Source: Desulfovibrio sp.
GTDB lineage: Bacteria; Bacillota; Dethiobacteria; DTU022
Length of the DNA stretch: 51,129 nucleotides
Assembly: GCA_020060545.1 (NCBI GenBank)
Contig: JAGUZX010000057.1
Location: 1-51,129 of the forward strand
Reading direction: 5' to 3'
The notes below the pieces were generated by a model. That model saw nothing but the letters and a program-made list of their open reading frames with translations. It ran no database searches and was not told the DNA's origin. This document shows positions 39,132 to 46,700 of this stretch, in pieces. Both the position numbers and the translations under genes were made by a program. The first letter of the stretch is position 1. Every line of letters starts with the position of its first letter.

Positions 39132-39242
39132 AGCCGCAGGTTATGCCCTGCGGCGACATCACCGCTGCCGCGGTGATTGGGAGAGGAGAAACCGGAGGAA
39201 GAGCTTATGGGGAATAAAGTTGCTTCCTTTGTTTATTATTAA
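39132..39242 (+). other. Two adjacent hairpins and an 11-codon open frame
   Basis: In the 349-base gap before coaD, GCCGCAGG/CCTGCGGC (39133-39154) is followed three bases later by ATCACCGC/GCGGTGAT (39158-39177). Then comes GGAGGAAGAG and, eight bases after GGAGG, ATG at 39207 opening MGNKVASFVYY, stop at 39242. Two stems leading to a strong ribosome binding site resemble a structured leader, but no known riboswitch consensus was recognised. The remaining 170 bases before coaD are AT-rich without further features. Confidence 0.4.
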
Positions 39243-39412
39243 ACTTAAATTCATTTTTTATACATTATTATTTTGATCAATATGAAGTTAAGGGATCGGT
39301 GGTTTAAACATATTCTCTGTAAAAATTAACTTTTTCATGAAGGGTATTTACAAAGAATGCAGAAAAACTAACTGATATAATTATTTACTTACTTCTAGAG
39401 GGGGACTTTCTG

Positions 39413-39892
39413 TTGAGGAAAGCGATTTATCCCGGCAGCTTTGATCCGGTAACCAAGGGGCACCTTGATATTATCAAAAGAAGCAGTGAAATCGTGGAGC
39501 ATTTAATCGTAGCCGTGCTGGACAACCCGCGGAAACAAGCTGTTTTTTCGCTTGAAGAACGGGTAGAGATGCTGGAGCGGAGCACCACCTCGTTTAAAAA
39601 TGTAACGGTTGATTATTTCAAGGGATTACTGATCGATTATGCAAAGTTGCACAAAATTGGTATTATCATTAAGGGGTTGCGCGCGATCTCTGACTTCGAG
39701 TTTGAATTTCAGATGGCCCTGGTTAACCGTAAGCTGAATCCGGGCATTGAAACGCTGTTTTTAATGACCAACAGCAAATATTCTTACTTAAGTTCCAGTA
39801 TCGTCAAAGAAATCGCCAGTTTTGGCGGAGATATCTGCGACCTGGTCCCTCCTGAGGTTTATGAAATCGTGAGAGATAAATACTGCAAGTAA
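39413..39892 (+). CDS. coaD: Phosphopantetheine adenylyltransferase
   Basis: This 159-residue enzyme catalyses the penultimate step of coenzyme A synthesis, joining 4'-phosphopantetheine and ATP to dephospho-CoA. It starts [21 protein letters not shown], with the nucleotidyltransferase T/HxGH motif at TKGH. It has the [22 protein letters not shown] signature and the [17 protein letters not shown] end motif. The TTG start at 39413 has GAGGGGG upstream and aligns exactly with family N termini. It is followed, after an unrelated minus-strand gene, by remnants of the ylbK-ylbL order. Confidence 0.96.
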   Translation: MRKAIYPGSFDPVTKGHLDIIKRSSEIVEHLIVAVLDNPRKQAVFSLEERVEMLERSTTSFKNVTVDYFKGLLIDYAKLHKIGIIIKGLRAISDFEFEFQMALVNRKLNPGIETLFLMTNSKYSYLSSSIVKEIASFGGDICDLVPPEVYEIVRDKYCK

Positions 39893-39960
39893 GAAATCTT
39901 CTGGTGCGGCCAATAGAATCGGTTTATCGTGCCGTTGAAAAACTGCTGCGGTATAGATTA

Positions 39961-39985
39961 AGGCCGGCGGGCAACACGCCGGCCT
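39961..39985. terminator. Bidirectional terminator between coaD and the Mrr-like gene
   Basis: A perfect 9-bp stem AGGCCGGCG/CGCCGGCCT with a 7-base loop lies between the two convergent stop codons. Confidence 0.65.
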
Positions 39986-39987
39986 GA

Positions 39988-40539
39988 TTAATTTGTGAGC
40001 GGTTCCAGTTTGCTCTTGCGCAGGTCGGACAGCTTTGTCATCAGCTTTATGCCATCGATCACTGTGATCCGGTAGCTCATCGGCAACCCTTCGATATAGC
40101 GCCTGGCTTCAGCGGTCAGCTCTCCAGCGGTAATGATTAACCCCTTCTTAACCCTGTCGCCGACCATAGCCCCGACCAGCTTTTGCACAGCAATACGGTT
40201 TACCGGCGCCTCGAATTGCTCAACACTCCACAACTTGCAAACCACATATACAGGTTGCTCTTTTTCCAGGCAGCTAAAATCATAGCTGTTATCCTCTTGA
40301 AGTTTGCCGGTTTTAATCCCGGTATAGCCCATTAAAGACAAGAACCGGGTAATCCAGCGCACGGCAGAGTCAGGATTGCCGAGCCGGTAAAGCTCCTGTT
40401 TGGCGACTATTTTCAAGACATCAAGATTTCCTCTTTTTTCGGCATCCCGGTCTGCCCTGCGGCGCAAGATCATACTCTGGAACCGGTCCAGGATTAAAAA
40501 AAGGATCAGCAATGAAACGGCAACTGAAAAAGCAGTCAT
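39988..40539 (-). CDS. Membrane-anchored Mrr-like restriction-endonuclease-fold protein
   Basis: This 183-residue protein has one N-terminal membrane helix (FSVAVSLLILFLILDRF) and a soluble domain like Mrr_cat/restriction endonuclease-like proteins: a winged-type FLSLMGYTGI start, SYDFSCLEKEQPVYVVCKLW as the catalytic-strand region, IAVQKLVGAMVGDRVKKGLIITAGELTAEARRY as the usual continuation. The usual Q/E-x-K on the second strand reads V-C-K here, so catalytic competence is doubtful. The ATG at 40539 is set by GGAGGAGGG upstream. The role of such membrane-tethered Mrr relatives is unknown. It is convergent with coaD. Confidence 0.75.
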   Translation of the reverse strand: MTAFSVAVSLLILFLILDRFQSMILRRRADRDAEKRGNLDVLKIVAKQELYRLGNPDSAVRWITRFLSLMGYTGIKTGKLQEDNSYDFSCLEKEQPVYVVCKLWSVEQFEAPVNRIAVQKLVGAMVGDRVKKGLIITAGELTAEARRYIEGLPMSYRITVIDGIKLMTKLSDLRKSKLEPLTN

Positions 40540-40733
40540 GCGAAAGCCCTCCTCCAAGCACCTTTTAACCTAATTTTTAACCGCTATCAGGCAAAATATT
40601 CCTTAAGCTTTTAAGGAAGTGTAAAGCAAACTGCCAGATTAAAAAAAAACCGCTGAAAAAAGGAAAAAGGGACATTTTAGTGAAAAAAATAAAAGACTAA
40701 TTGTTAAAGTTGCGTGTATGGAGGGCATAAGAT

Positions 40734-41054
40734 ATGTCTAGGAACAGATACCCGGCGTTTCCAAAATTCGCTCCGGCCCTTTTAACACCGGCGTTGCCGG
40801 GAAGCGTGATATCACTTTATACGGCTTCCGCCGCACCGGGCGAAACTTTACCCGGGGGTGGGCTGGTATTTTTCGGGATTGTATTTTTTGGCACCGGTCT
40901 GGTTTCGGTATTCTATCCCAGGCTGTTCTGGTGGTTAAGAATCGGACGCAAGGTCAAGGATGCGGTCCCGGCTCCTCTTTACCTGGCTACAATCAGGCTT
41001 GGCGGGGTGCTGTTATGCGCCGTAGCCTTGCTCATTTTGTTTGGCGTGCTGTAA
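40734..41054 (+). CDS. Small membrane protein, DUF6199-like
   Basis: This 106-residue protein has hydrophobic segments at about 14-30, 42-60 and 86-105. The segment YPRLFWWLRIGRKVKDAVPAPLYLATIRLGGVLL resembles DUF6199-type proteins as I recall them, which carry a W-x-x-x-x-W/R-KVKD-x-x-P-S-x-LYL pattern between helices. No function is known. ATG 40734 has GGAGGG upstream. The broken patatin gene follows after 37 bases on the same strand. Confidence 0.65.
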   Translation: MSRNRYPAFPKFAPALLTPALPGSVISLYTASAAPGETLPGGGLVFFGIVFFGTGLVSVFYPRLFWWLRIGRKVKDAVPAPLYLATIRLGGVLLCAVALLILFGVL

Positions 41055-41091
41055 TCGCCGGGTTTAAAGCTTTTTTAAGGCGGGGCTGGAT

Positions 41092-41849
41092 ATGGGAAAC
41101 GGCAAAAAGGTAGGGCTGGCGCTGGGAAGCGGCCTGGCCCGGGGGCTCGCTCATATCGGGGTGATCAAGGCCCTGAGCCAGGCGGGAGTCCGGATTGATT
41201 GCATTGCGGGAACAAGCATGGGCAGTGTAATCGGCGCCCTGTACTGCTGCGAACTTAAAATCAAGATGATGGAGCGCCTGGCGGAAAGTATCTCCAGGCG
41301 GACCTGGATGGATTTTACCTTTCCGCGCATGGGTTTGATTGCCGGGGAGCGGTTGGAACAGTTGATGCACCTCTGACGGCGCGCCGTAATTTTGAAGATT
41401 TGGCCATTCCCCTGGCTGCCGTGGCAACCGACTTGCATGCCGGCGAACGGGTTGTCCTGAACCGCGGGTCGATCGCCCGTGCGGTGCGGGCTTCCTGCGC
41501 CATCCCGGGCATCTTCAGTCCGGTGGAAATCGGCGGAAAATTGCTCGTCGACGGCGGAGTCCTGGAACGGGTGCCGATCAGCACGGCAAAGGATATGGGG
41601 GCCGACTTTGTGATCGCGGTTGATGCGGGGGCAGATGTGGAAGAATATAAAATCAACCATATTTTTGATGTTCTCTCCAAGACGATAGACATCATGGCCC
41701 GGGAAATACAACGGTTCCAAATCCAGGAGGCGGACGTGGTGATCACTCCCAATTTGAAAGATATCGGCCCTTTTCATTTTCACCAAGCCAGGGAAGTTAT
41801 CGCCAGAGGTGAGGAAGCGGCCAGGCAAAAATTGCCCCTGCTTAGGTAA
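41092..41849 (+). pseudogene. ylbK: Patatin-like phospholipase (YlbK-like), frameshifted
   Basis: The first part (41092-41376) holds the oxyanion start KVGLALGSGLARGLAHIGVIKAL and the nucleophile Ser42 in GTSMGS. The second part continues in another frame as LTARRNFEDLAIPLAAVATDL, with the catalytic Asp in LLVDGGVLERVP. The two join at 41371-41375, where CACCTCTGACG would read HLLTAR if one C were restored; as written it gives a TGA. The event is a single-base deletion. There is no slippery heptamer, so programmed frameshifting is unlikely. coaD-ylbK-ylbL order as in Bacillus supports identity. Confidence 0.8.
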
Positions 41850-41872
41850 CAGTCGAAAGAAGGTTGATCTTT

Positions 41873-42907
41873 TTGTCTGGCTTTAAGAAACTGCTGCTGG
41901 TAACGCTGGCGGCAACCGGTTTGTTTGGGCTAAGCCTTGTCATTCCAACCAAGTATGTTCTAATCAGCCCCGGTTCGGCCCAGGATTTACGGCAACTGGT
42001 TACCATAGAAGGGGCGGACACAGAAGATCCGGGGAGGTTTTTTCTGGTTACCGTAAGCCAGACGCAAGCCAGGGTGCTGCAAGCCATTTATGGTTTGATC
42101 CACCCGCATATCGATCTCCAACCGAGCAGCGATGTTATCCCGCCGGGTATGGATCAGCAGCAGTACCGTGAACTGCTGCGGCAGTGGATGGTGGAAAGCA
42201 AGATGACGGCCCAGGTTATCGCCCTGCGGCGCGCCGGTTTCCAGGTCGATATCATCAGCCGGGGTATCCTCGTGGTGGATTTTGTACCCGGCAGCACTTC
42301 CCTCGGGATCCTGGAAGAAGGGGATATCATCGTATCTGTGGACGGGGAGAGGGTGAATCTGGCCAATGAAGTCATTGCCGCGGTTCAAAGCAGGCAGGTC
42401 GGAGACACCGTCGAGTTGACGGTGCTGCGGAACGAAAAAGAAATTACCAGAACAATTGTGACTATGCCTCATCCGAATAACCCCGATTTGCCCGCGCTGG
42501 GTTTATACATTCAAACCTTGCAGTTGGAGCCGGTTTTGCCGATCCGGGTGCAGCTTGAAACAGGACAGATCGGAGGTCCTTCGGCAGGGCTGATGTTTGT
42601 CCTGGAAATACTGAACCAGCTCAGCCCGCGGGACCTTTCAGCCGGCCGTTTCATTGCCGGTACGGGTACTATCGATCTCAACGAAAAAGTGGGGCGTATC
42701 GGCGGGGTGTTTCAGAAAGTAATAGCTGCGGAGAAGGCGGGGGCGGAATATTTTCTTGTCCCCGCGGAGAACTATGAAGATGCCAAAAGGGCGGCACGCC
42801 GGATTAAAATTGTCCCCGTGCGCACCCTGGAGGAGGCGCTTGATTTTTTGGATACCCTTCGCCCCTCTTCTAGTTCGATCGAAAGCATATACCCCGAGGC
42901 CGCCTAG
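41873..42907 (+). CDS. ylbL: PDZ-Lon-type membrane serine protease, YlbL/SepM-like
   Basis: This protein of about 344 residues has an N-terminal membrane anchor (KKLLLVTLAATGLFGLSLVIP), a PDZ domain (about 120-210, including GILEEGDIIVSVDGERV) and a C-terminal Lon-type protease domain. The Ser-Lys dyad lies in GGPSAGLMF and in GGVFQKVIAAEKAGA. Relatives cleave peptides or regulators outside the cytoplasmic membrane. TTG 41873 is preferred (AAGAAGG nine bases upstream); TTG 41864 is in frame. It is 23 bases after the broken patatin gene. Confidence 0.9.
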   Translation: MSGFKKLLLVTLAATGLFGLSLVIPTKYVLISPGSAQDLRQLVTIEGADTEDPGRFFLVTVSQTQARVLQAIYGLIHPHIDLQPSSDVIPPGMDQQQYRELLRQWMVESKMTAQVIALRRAGFQVDIISRGILVVDFVPGSTSLGILEEGDIIVSVDGERVNLANEVIAAVQSRQVGDTVELTVLRNEKEITRTIVTMPHPNNPDLPALGLYIQTLQLEPVLPIRVQLETGQIGGPSAGLMFVLEILNQLSPRDLSAGRFIAGTGTIDLNEKVGRIGGVFQKVIAAEKAGAEYFLVPAENYEDAKRAARRIKIVPVRTLEEALDFLDTLRPSSSSIESIYPEAA

Positions 42908-43025
42908 CATAAGAGGGGAAGTAAGACAAACGGTCATGCCGTTGCCGGCAATACCAATTAGTTTTACGACAGTGCTGGGAATAACTGGTATATAGTAATA
43001 TACTTGGCAAAGCTTAAGCGTGTTA

Positions 43026-43063
43026 TTCCAACTTCCAACTTCCAACTTCTAATTTCCAACTTC
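43026..43063. repeat. Heptanucleotide microsatellite (TTCCAAC)n
   Basis: TTCCAAC occurs three times in tandem at 43026-43046, then TTCTAAT, TTCCAAC and a partial unit. It overlaps the end of the capA remnant on the minus strand. Confidence 0.8.
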
Positions 43064-43493
43064 TATTTTGAGGTAGCCCAGATGTTCGCGGGTTTCTTTC
43101 AAAACCGCCTGGAGACGGGCGAAGCTTCCCGGATCCAGCAGCGGGTCCGCCCCCCTCTGATAAGCTTCGATGGCCTGGGGAACCGGTAGAATCCGGTAGT
43201 GCAAGCGGTTTTGGCAGTGATATTTATGCACCCAGGTTGGGATATAAGAAACTTCGCCAAAAGTATGACGGCCTGCTCCAGCATCGAATGCGATCTCGAC
43301 CAAGAGAATAATCCCCGTATCGGTATAGTGCAGGCGCTGGTCGCTGATAAAATTACCCAGGGAATCCGGCCAGGACAGTTTCCAGGTTGCAAAAAGCAAG
43401 GTCGGCGGCTTTAATCAGCGGCTTAACCGGCTGGAAGCAGCCGCTAAAATCGTAGCTCCCGTCCCCGGGGTTGTAAGCGGCGCAGATCTGTAC
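43049..43493 (-). pseudogene. CapA-family (poly-gamma-glutamate synthesis/metallophosphoesterase) remnant
   Basis: On the minus strand the upstream part reads PGDGSYDFSGCFQPVKPLIK then AADLAFCNLETVLAG, the early CapA segment. In the next frame at about 43353-43400 it jumps directly to DSLGNFISDQRLHYTDTGII and YIPTWVHKYH, the C-terminal CapA segment. The true N terminus and the whole central part (which should hold NNH and the remaining metal ligands) are missing, and the junction shifts frame. It therefore carries an internal deletion of well over 100 codons. It fills most of the gap between ylbL and 43567; the remaining bases 42908-43025 hold nothing recognisable. Confidence 0.75.
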
Positions 43494-43566
43494 TCTAAAT
43501 GCCCGCAACGGGAATGGGATAGATTTATATAAGCGGGGTATTTTAAATAAAAAGGGGGCTGCGTTG

Positions 43567-43767
43567 ATGAAACAAAATATGGGTACAATCGATCGCGCTT
43601 TGAGAATCGGCAGCGGCCTGGCCCTGGTCGGGATGTCCCTGAACCGGAACAACGGGATGATGGGTTATATCCTGCCGGTTGTGGGTGGAATGCTTCTCGT
43701 GGAGGGGCTGACTTCATACTCTGCCGTATACGACCGGATGGGCATATCGACCCGGGGCCAAAACTAA
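43567..43767 (+). CDS. DUF2892 small membrane protein
   Basis: This 66-residue protein has the N-terminal motif MGTIDRALRIGSGLALVG and a second hydrophobic segment GYILPVVGGMLLVEGLTSYSAVYDRMGI, matching DUF2892 proteins (inner-membrane domain also found attached to rhodaneses such as YgaP), but without the usual cysteine near the end. ATG 43567 follows AAAGGGGGC; a TTG one codon earlier is possible. Function is unknown. It lies alone before the RNase P RNA promoter. Confidence 0.78.
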   Translation: MKQNMGTIDRALRIGSGLALVGMSLNRNNGMMGYILPVVGGMLLVEGLTSYSAVYDRMGISTRGQN

Positions 43768-43813
43768 TTCAACATTTGCGATCGGGTCAAACTCCATCGG
43801 TGATTGCGAGGTT

Positions 43814-43842
43814 TTGACAATATTACGGGGCCGTGTTATACT
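43814..43842 (+). promoter_or_regulatory. Strong sigma-A promoter of rnpB
   Basis: A perfect TTGACA (43814-43819), 17 bases, TATACT (43837-43842), about 20 bases before the RNase P RNA 5' stem. Confidence 0.8.
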
Positions 43843-43863
43843 TTAGATCCCAACAACCGATGA

Positions 43864-44316
43864 GGGCCCGAGTAAATAAGGCAGCCGCGAGGACATGACC
43901 GCAAGGCGGTTCTCGAGGAAAGTCCGAGCTCCGCAGGGCAGGGTGCTGGGTAACGCCCAGTGGGGGTGACCCTAAGGCCAGTGCCACAGAAAATATACCG
44001 CCCCGCACACAACTCTGACAAAAAAGGCCGCTATCGCGCTGTCCAATGTCGGAGCAAATATTGCCGCTGCAACAGATTTTTGCTGGAGTCAGGTGCGGGG
44101 CAAGGGTGCAACGGTGCGGTAAGAGCGCACCAGGAACCGGGAGACCGGTTTGCTAGGTAAACCCCACCCGGAGCAAGACCAAATAGGAGGAGGATGAAGT
44201 TGCCCGCTGACTCCTCGGGTTAGGTCGCTGGAGACGACAGGCAACTGGCGTCCTAGATAGATGGCTGCCGCTCTCTTTGAGAGAACAGAACTCGGCTTAA
44301 CAATTTGCTCGGGCCC
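43864..44316 (+). ncRNA. rnpB: RNase P RNA
   Basis: The catalytic RNA of RNase P, which matures tRNA 5' ends. P1 closes perfectly (GGGCCCGAG at 43864 with CTCGGGCCC ending at 44316). The conserved GAGGAAAGTCCGAGCTCC (CR I region, 43915 onward), CAGGGTGCTGGGTAACGCCCAG, GCCACAGAAAATATACCGCC, GGTAAACCCCACCCGGAGCAAGACCAAATAG and AGATAGATGGCTGCCGC...ACAGAACTCGGCTTA elements are present in order. The P4 pairing and the length of about 453 bases point to the ancestral A-type fold with an enlarged central arm. Confidence 0.97.
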
Positions 44317-44327
44317 GGTTATGCAGG

Positions 44328-44357
44328 AAAGGTTGCCGTAACGATCAGGCAGCCTTT
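44328..44357. terminator. Terminator after rnpB
   Basis: The 10-pair stem AAAGGTTGCC/GGCAGCCTTT (one G-U pair) with a 10-base loop lies 11 bases past the RNA; the convergent MBL gene stops inside it. Confidence 0.7.
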
Positions 44358-45177
44358 AGTGTTTATTATTTTGAAATATTTCCCGATTATTAATCAGGGA
44401 TTCGACCAGGTACCGGCGGCCCCAATTCCGCGCTGAAAGATAATAAAAAAGGATTTCATCGTGAAACAGTTTCCGGAGGATTTGCCGCGGCGAAGCGCCG
44501 CGGCCGTGGAGATCGCGAACCGTGCAACCGAGGTCCCACCAGTAGCTGTATTTATCCGCCAGCCGCGCTGCAGCGTTTTCCACTTTGCCTTTAAGGCTGC
44601 AGAAAAGGGTTTGCGGCCCCAACCGGATTACCTTCTTGAGGCTGTCAAGATGGGCGGCTATGTCTTCACCCTGCATGAAGCCGTTCAGTTTTTCCCCCAG
44701 GTAAAGGTCGCCGCAAAAGAGCCATTTTTGTTCCGGCTCAAACAAGCTGACATGATCGGGGGAATGCCCCGGGGTATGAATGACCTGGAATCTGAACCGG
44801 GGGGTGCGGATCAATCCGGGCAGCGGTTTTCCGGCAGCGGAAGGCGCGTGGCCCCACATAAACCTGCGGTAACACTGCAGCGCAGGCGGATCGGACATTA
44901 CCTTCAAGGTCAGCGGGTGGGCGAAGATCGGAAGATCAAGCTTCTCCTGGAGCATCCGGCAATTCCCGGTGTGGTCCTCGTGCTGGTGGGTGACGACCGC
45001 TTTTTCAACCGGAAGCCGCGCCAGCAGCCTTTCGACTTCGCGGGAAACATGAGCGGGGCCTGTATCGATCAAGAGCCCGTCCACGAGGAAGAAGCTGTTG
45101 AAATAAACGGGCCGGCCCATGAACGTGCGGGAGACCTTAATTTCGACAATCTCATCGTGGGAGATCACACTCAGCAA
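44356..45177 (-). CDS. MBL-fold metallohydrolase
   Basis: This 273-residue metallo-beta-lactamase-fold protein has the metal-binding motif THQHEDHTG (about 63-71), followed by HTPGHSPDHVSLF and a GDLYLG aspartate. The C-terminal 80 residues contain a helical domain with LHGRGASPRQILRKLF like the LACTB2/glyoxalase II-type C-terminal helices. The substrate is unknown. The TTG start at 45177 has GGGGGT seven bases upstream; no better start exists. It is convergent with rnpB and divergent from the DUF2889 gene. Confidence 0.85.
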   Translation of the reverse strand: MLSVISHDEIVEIKVSRTFMGRPVYFNSFFLVDGLLIDTGPAHVSREVERLLARLPVEKAVVTHQHEDHTGNCRMLQEKLDLPIFAHPLTLKVMSDPPALQCYRRFMWGHAPSAAGKPLPGLIRTPRFRFQVIHTPGHSPDHVSLFEPEQKWLFCGDLYLGEKLNGFMQGEDIAAHLDSLKKVIRLGPQTLFCSLKGKVENAAARLADKYSYWWDLGCTVRDLHGRGASPRQILRKLFHDEILFYYLSARNWGRRYLVESLINNREIFQNNKH

Positions 45178-45327
45178 TATTTTACCCCCAATACGCCGCG
45201 CAGAAGGTTTTCTTCTGGCTTCTTTCGTCCACTATTGTACCACAAGTTCTATCCGGCGGCAGGAAATCAGGGGCATTTCTCAGAATTAGTACCGGTCATT
45301 TCTTTTATAGGGAAAGGGGTTCTTACT

Positions 45328-46158
45328 TTGCCGGCGCTATATTCACAGGGATGTTCAGTTTCGGTGGTTCGGGAAGGGCAAAAGCTTTTTGGCACGGTGA
45401 ACAGCCTCAGCACTCTTCGGGACGACTGGTTGAGGGTGGAAGCTCTCCTACCGGAACTGGTTGTTGTGGACGCATATTTGGAAACGGCCCGCAGCGGCGG
45501 CGGTGAACACTGCAGCACAGGGATCGAGGGACTGAAAGGTATGACTGTTGGATTTTCCACGTTGCCTCAGGCCGTAAAGGTGGCCCTCCCCGTCGGCTCT
45601 GTTCAGGAAGGATATTACCGCCGGATGCTGTCCGAGGGTTTAATCTCCCTGCTGCAGGCCGAAGCTTTCTTTTACCGGGAGAGGGGGTTCAGCAGCGCGG
45701 CGGATTACGACAATTACTGGAAGGATTTTTCCCGGGGCAGCTGCCGTTATTACAGCAACCTGGAGCGGGTCAGCCGCGAATTCATGCAATATATCATCGA
45801 CCAGGAAAGAAAGCTTCACCTCTTCAGCCGGCAGAGGCACGCCCGGGTAGAGCAGAGCGGCCCGGCAACCATTACCGCTGAAGCGTCAATGCGCGATTCC
45901 TATCATGAGATGCACATCCGCTGGGAAATCGACAGCGGCAGCCTGGCCATCCGCGCGGCCTGGGGAAAGATCGCCCGGGCACCGGATCTGGTTTGCCGTG
46001 AAACAGAACTACTCTTCGAAGGGCTGCCGGGGAAAACGGTATCTACCGCCTGCCGGCGGGAAATCAGGGATGTGGTGGACGGCCCCCAGGGTTGCAACCA
46101 CTTTGGTGACCTGGTGATCGACCTGATCTGGGCGGTAGACGCTTTTTGCTCCGCTTGA
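45328..46158 (+). CDS. DUF2889 domain protein
   Basis: This protein of 276 residues has a C-terminal segment SYHEMHIRWEIDSGSLAIRAAWGKIARAPDLVCRE then CRREIRDVVDGPQGCNHFGDLVIDLIWAVDAF, the DUF2889 signature with conserved D-G-P-x-G-C-x-H. The N-terminal part (about 1-140) is less familiar and resembles other DUF2889 relatives only loosely. No function is established. TTG 45328 is chosen because GGAAAGGGG lies eight bases upstream; the same frame happens to stay open far back to 44461 through the antisense of the MBL gene, which is not coding. It is followed by the galT remnant. Confidence 0.8.
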   Translation: MPALYSQGCSVSVVREGQKLFGTVNSLSTLRDDWLRVEALLPELVVVDAYLETARSGGGEHCSTGIEGLKGMTVGFSTLPQAVKVALPVGSVQEGYYRRMLSEGLISLLQAEAFFYRERGFSSAADYDNYWKDFSRGSCRYYSNLERVSREFMQYIIDQERKLHLFSRQRHARVEQSGPATITAEASMRDSYHEMHIRWEIDSGSLAIRAAWGKIARAPDLVCRETELLFEGLPGKTVSTACRREIRDVVDGPQGCNHFGDLVIDLIWAVDAFCSA

Positions 46159-46234
46159 GCGGGCCCGCCGGGCGCTCAGGCCGCTTGAACGTTGGGCGCT
46201 TCCGTGCAGCGGCGCGAGCCAGCGATGGAGATAG

Positions 46235-46627
46235 GGAATCCTCCCCCTGGTTTGTCTGAAGCAAGCAGGCGCCTTTATCCCTTTTGCCGCCCGCTACCCT
46301 TTTGAAGTGCACCTCTATGCCCGGAGACACTGCCCGTCGCTGCCGGAGTTGGACAGGGCCGAAATCACCGGTCTGGCCATGATGCTGAAGCAAGTGCTTA
46401 CAGCTTTTGACCGCCTTTTCGATCTTCCATTTCCATACATCATGGTGCTGCACCAGGAACCGACCGGGGCAAGGGAAGGCCTGGGGCACCTGCACTTCGA
46501 GTTCTATCCGCCGCTGCGCGACCGCGGCAAACAGAAATTCCTGGCCGGTTGCGAGCAGGGGGCGGGCATTTTTGTCAACGACTCTTCTCCGGAAGAAAAA
46601 GCGGCCCAACTTCGCCGCAAGTTATAG
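46235..46627 (+). pseudogene. galT: Galactose-1-phosphate uridylyltransferase, C-terminal fragment
   Basis: The frame reads AGAFIPFAARYPFEVHLYARRHCPSL then MLKQVLTAFDRLFDLPFPYIMVLHQEPTGA and GHLHFEFYPPLRDRGKQKFLAG, the C-terminal half of GalT including the late metal-site histidines (HLHFEFYPP). The N-terminal half with the HPH catalytic motif is missing; only unrelated sequence lies between the DUF2889 stop and 46235. Intact GalT is about 340 residues, against about 125 codons here. It lies directly before galK in the expected galT-galK order. Confidence 0.82.
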
Positions 46628-46631
46628 TCCC

Positions 46632-46668
46632 TGGCACCATAAATTTTAAGTTATGGTGCCAGGCACCA
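46632..46668. repeat. Compound palindrome of the GGTGCC-A-GGCACC family
   Basis: TGGCACCATAA pairs perfectly with TTATGGTGCCA (46632-46661), and the right arm continues as TGGTGCC-A-GGCACCA (46654-46668), the same core as at 4361-4401. It sits between the galT remnant and galK. Confidence 0.75.
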
Positions 46669-46700
46669 TTTGATTAAGTTATTGCCGGGAGGTACCGGCT

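Noticed and set aside
41365-41400. Programmed ribosomal frameshift in the patatin-like gene
   Set aside because: There is no slippery heptamer or clear downstream stimulator at the junction; a simple one-base deletion explains it better.
43836-44021. Short open frames over the RNase P RNA region
   Set aside because: The region is a structured RNA with conserved RNase P elements; the frames are incidental.
44461-45327. A 289-codon open upstream extension of the DUF2889 gene
   Set aside because: It is the antisense of the well-supported MBL-fold gene at 44356-45177 plus a short gap. It shows no family similarity, and the TTG at 45328 has a good ribosome binding site.
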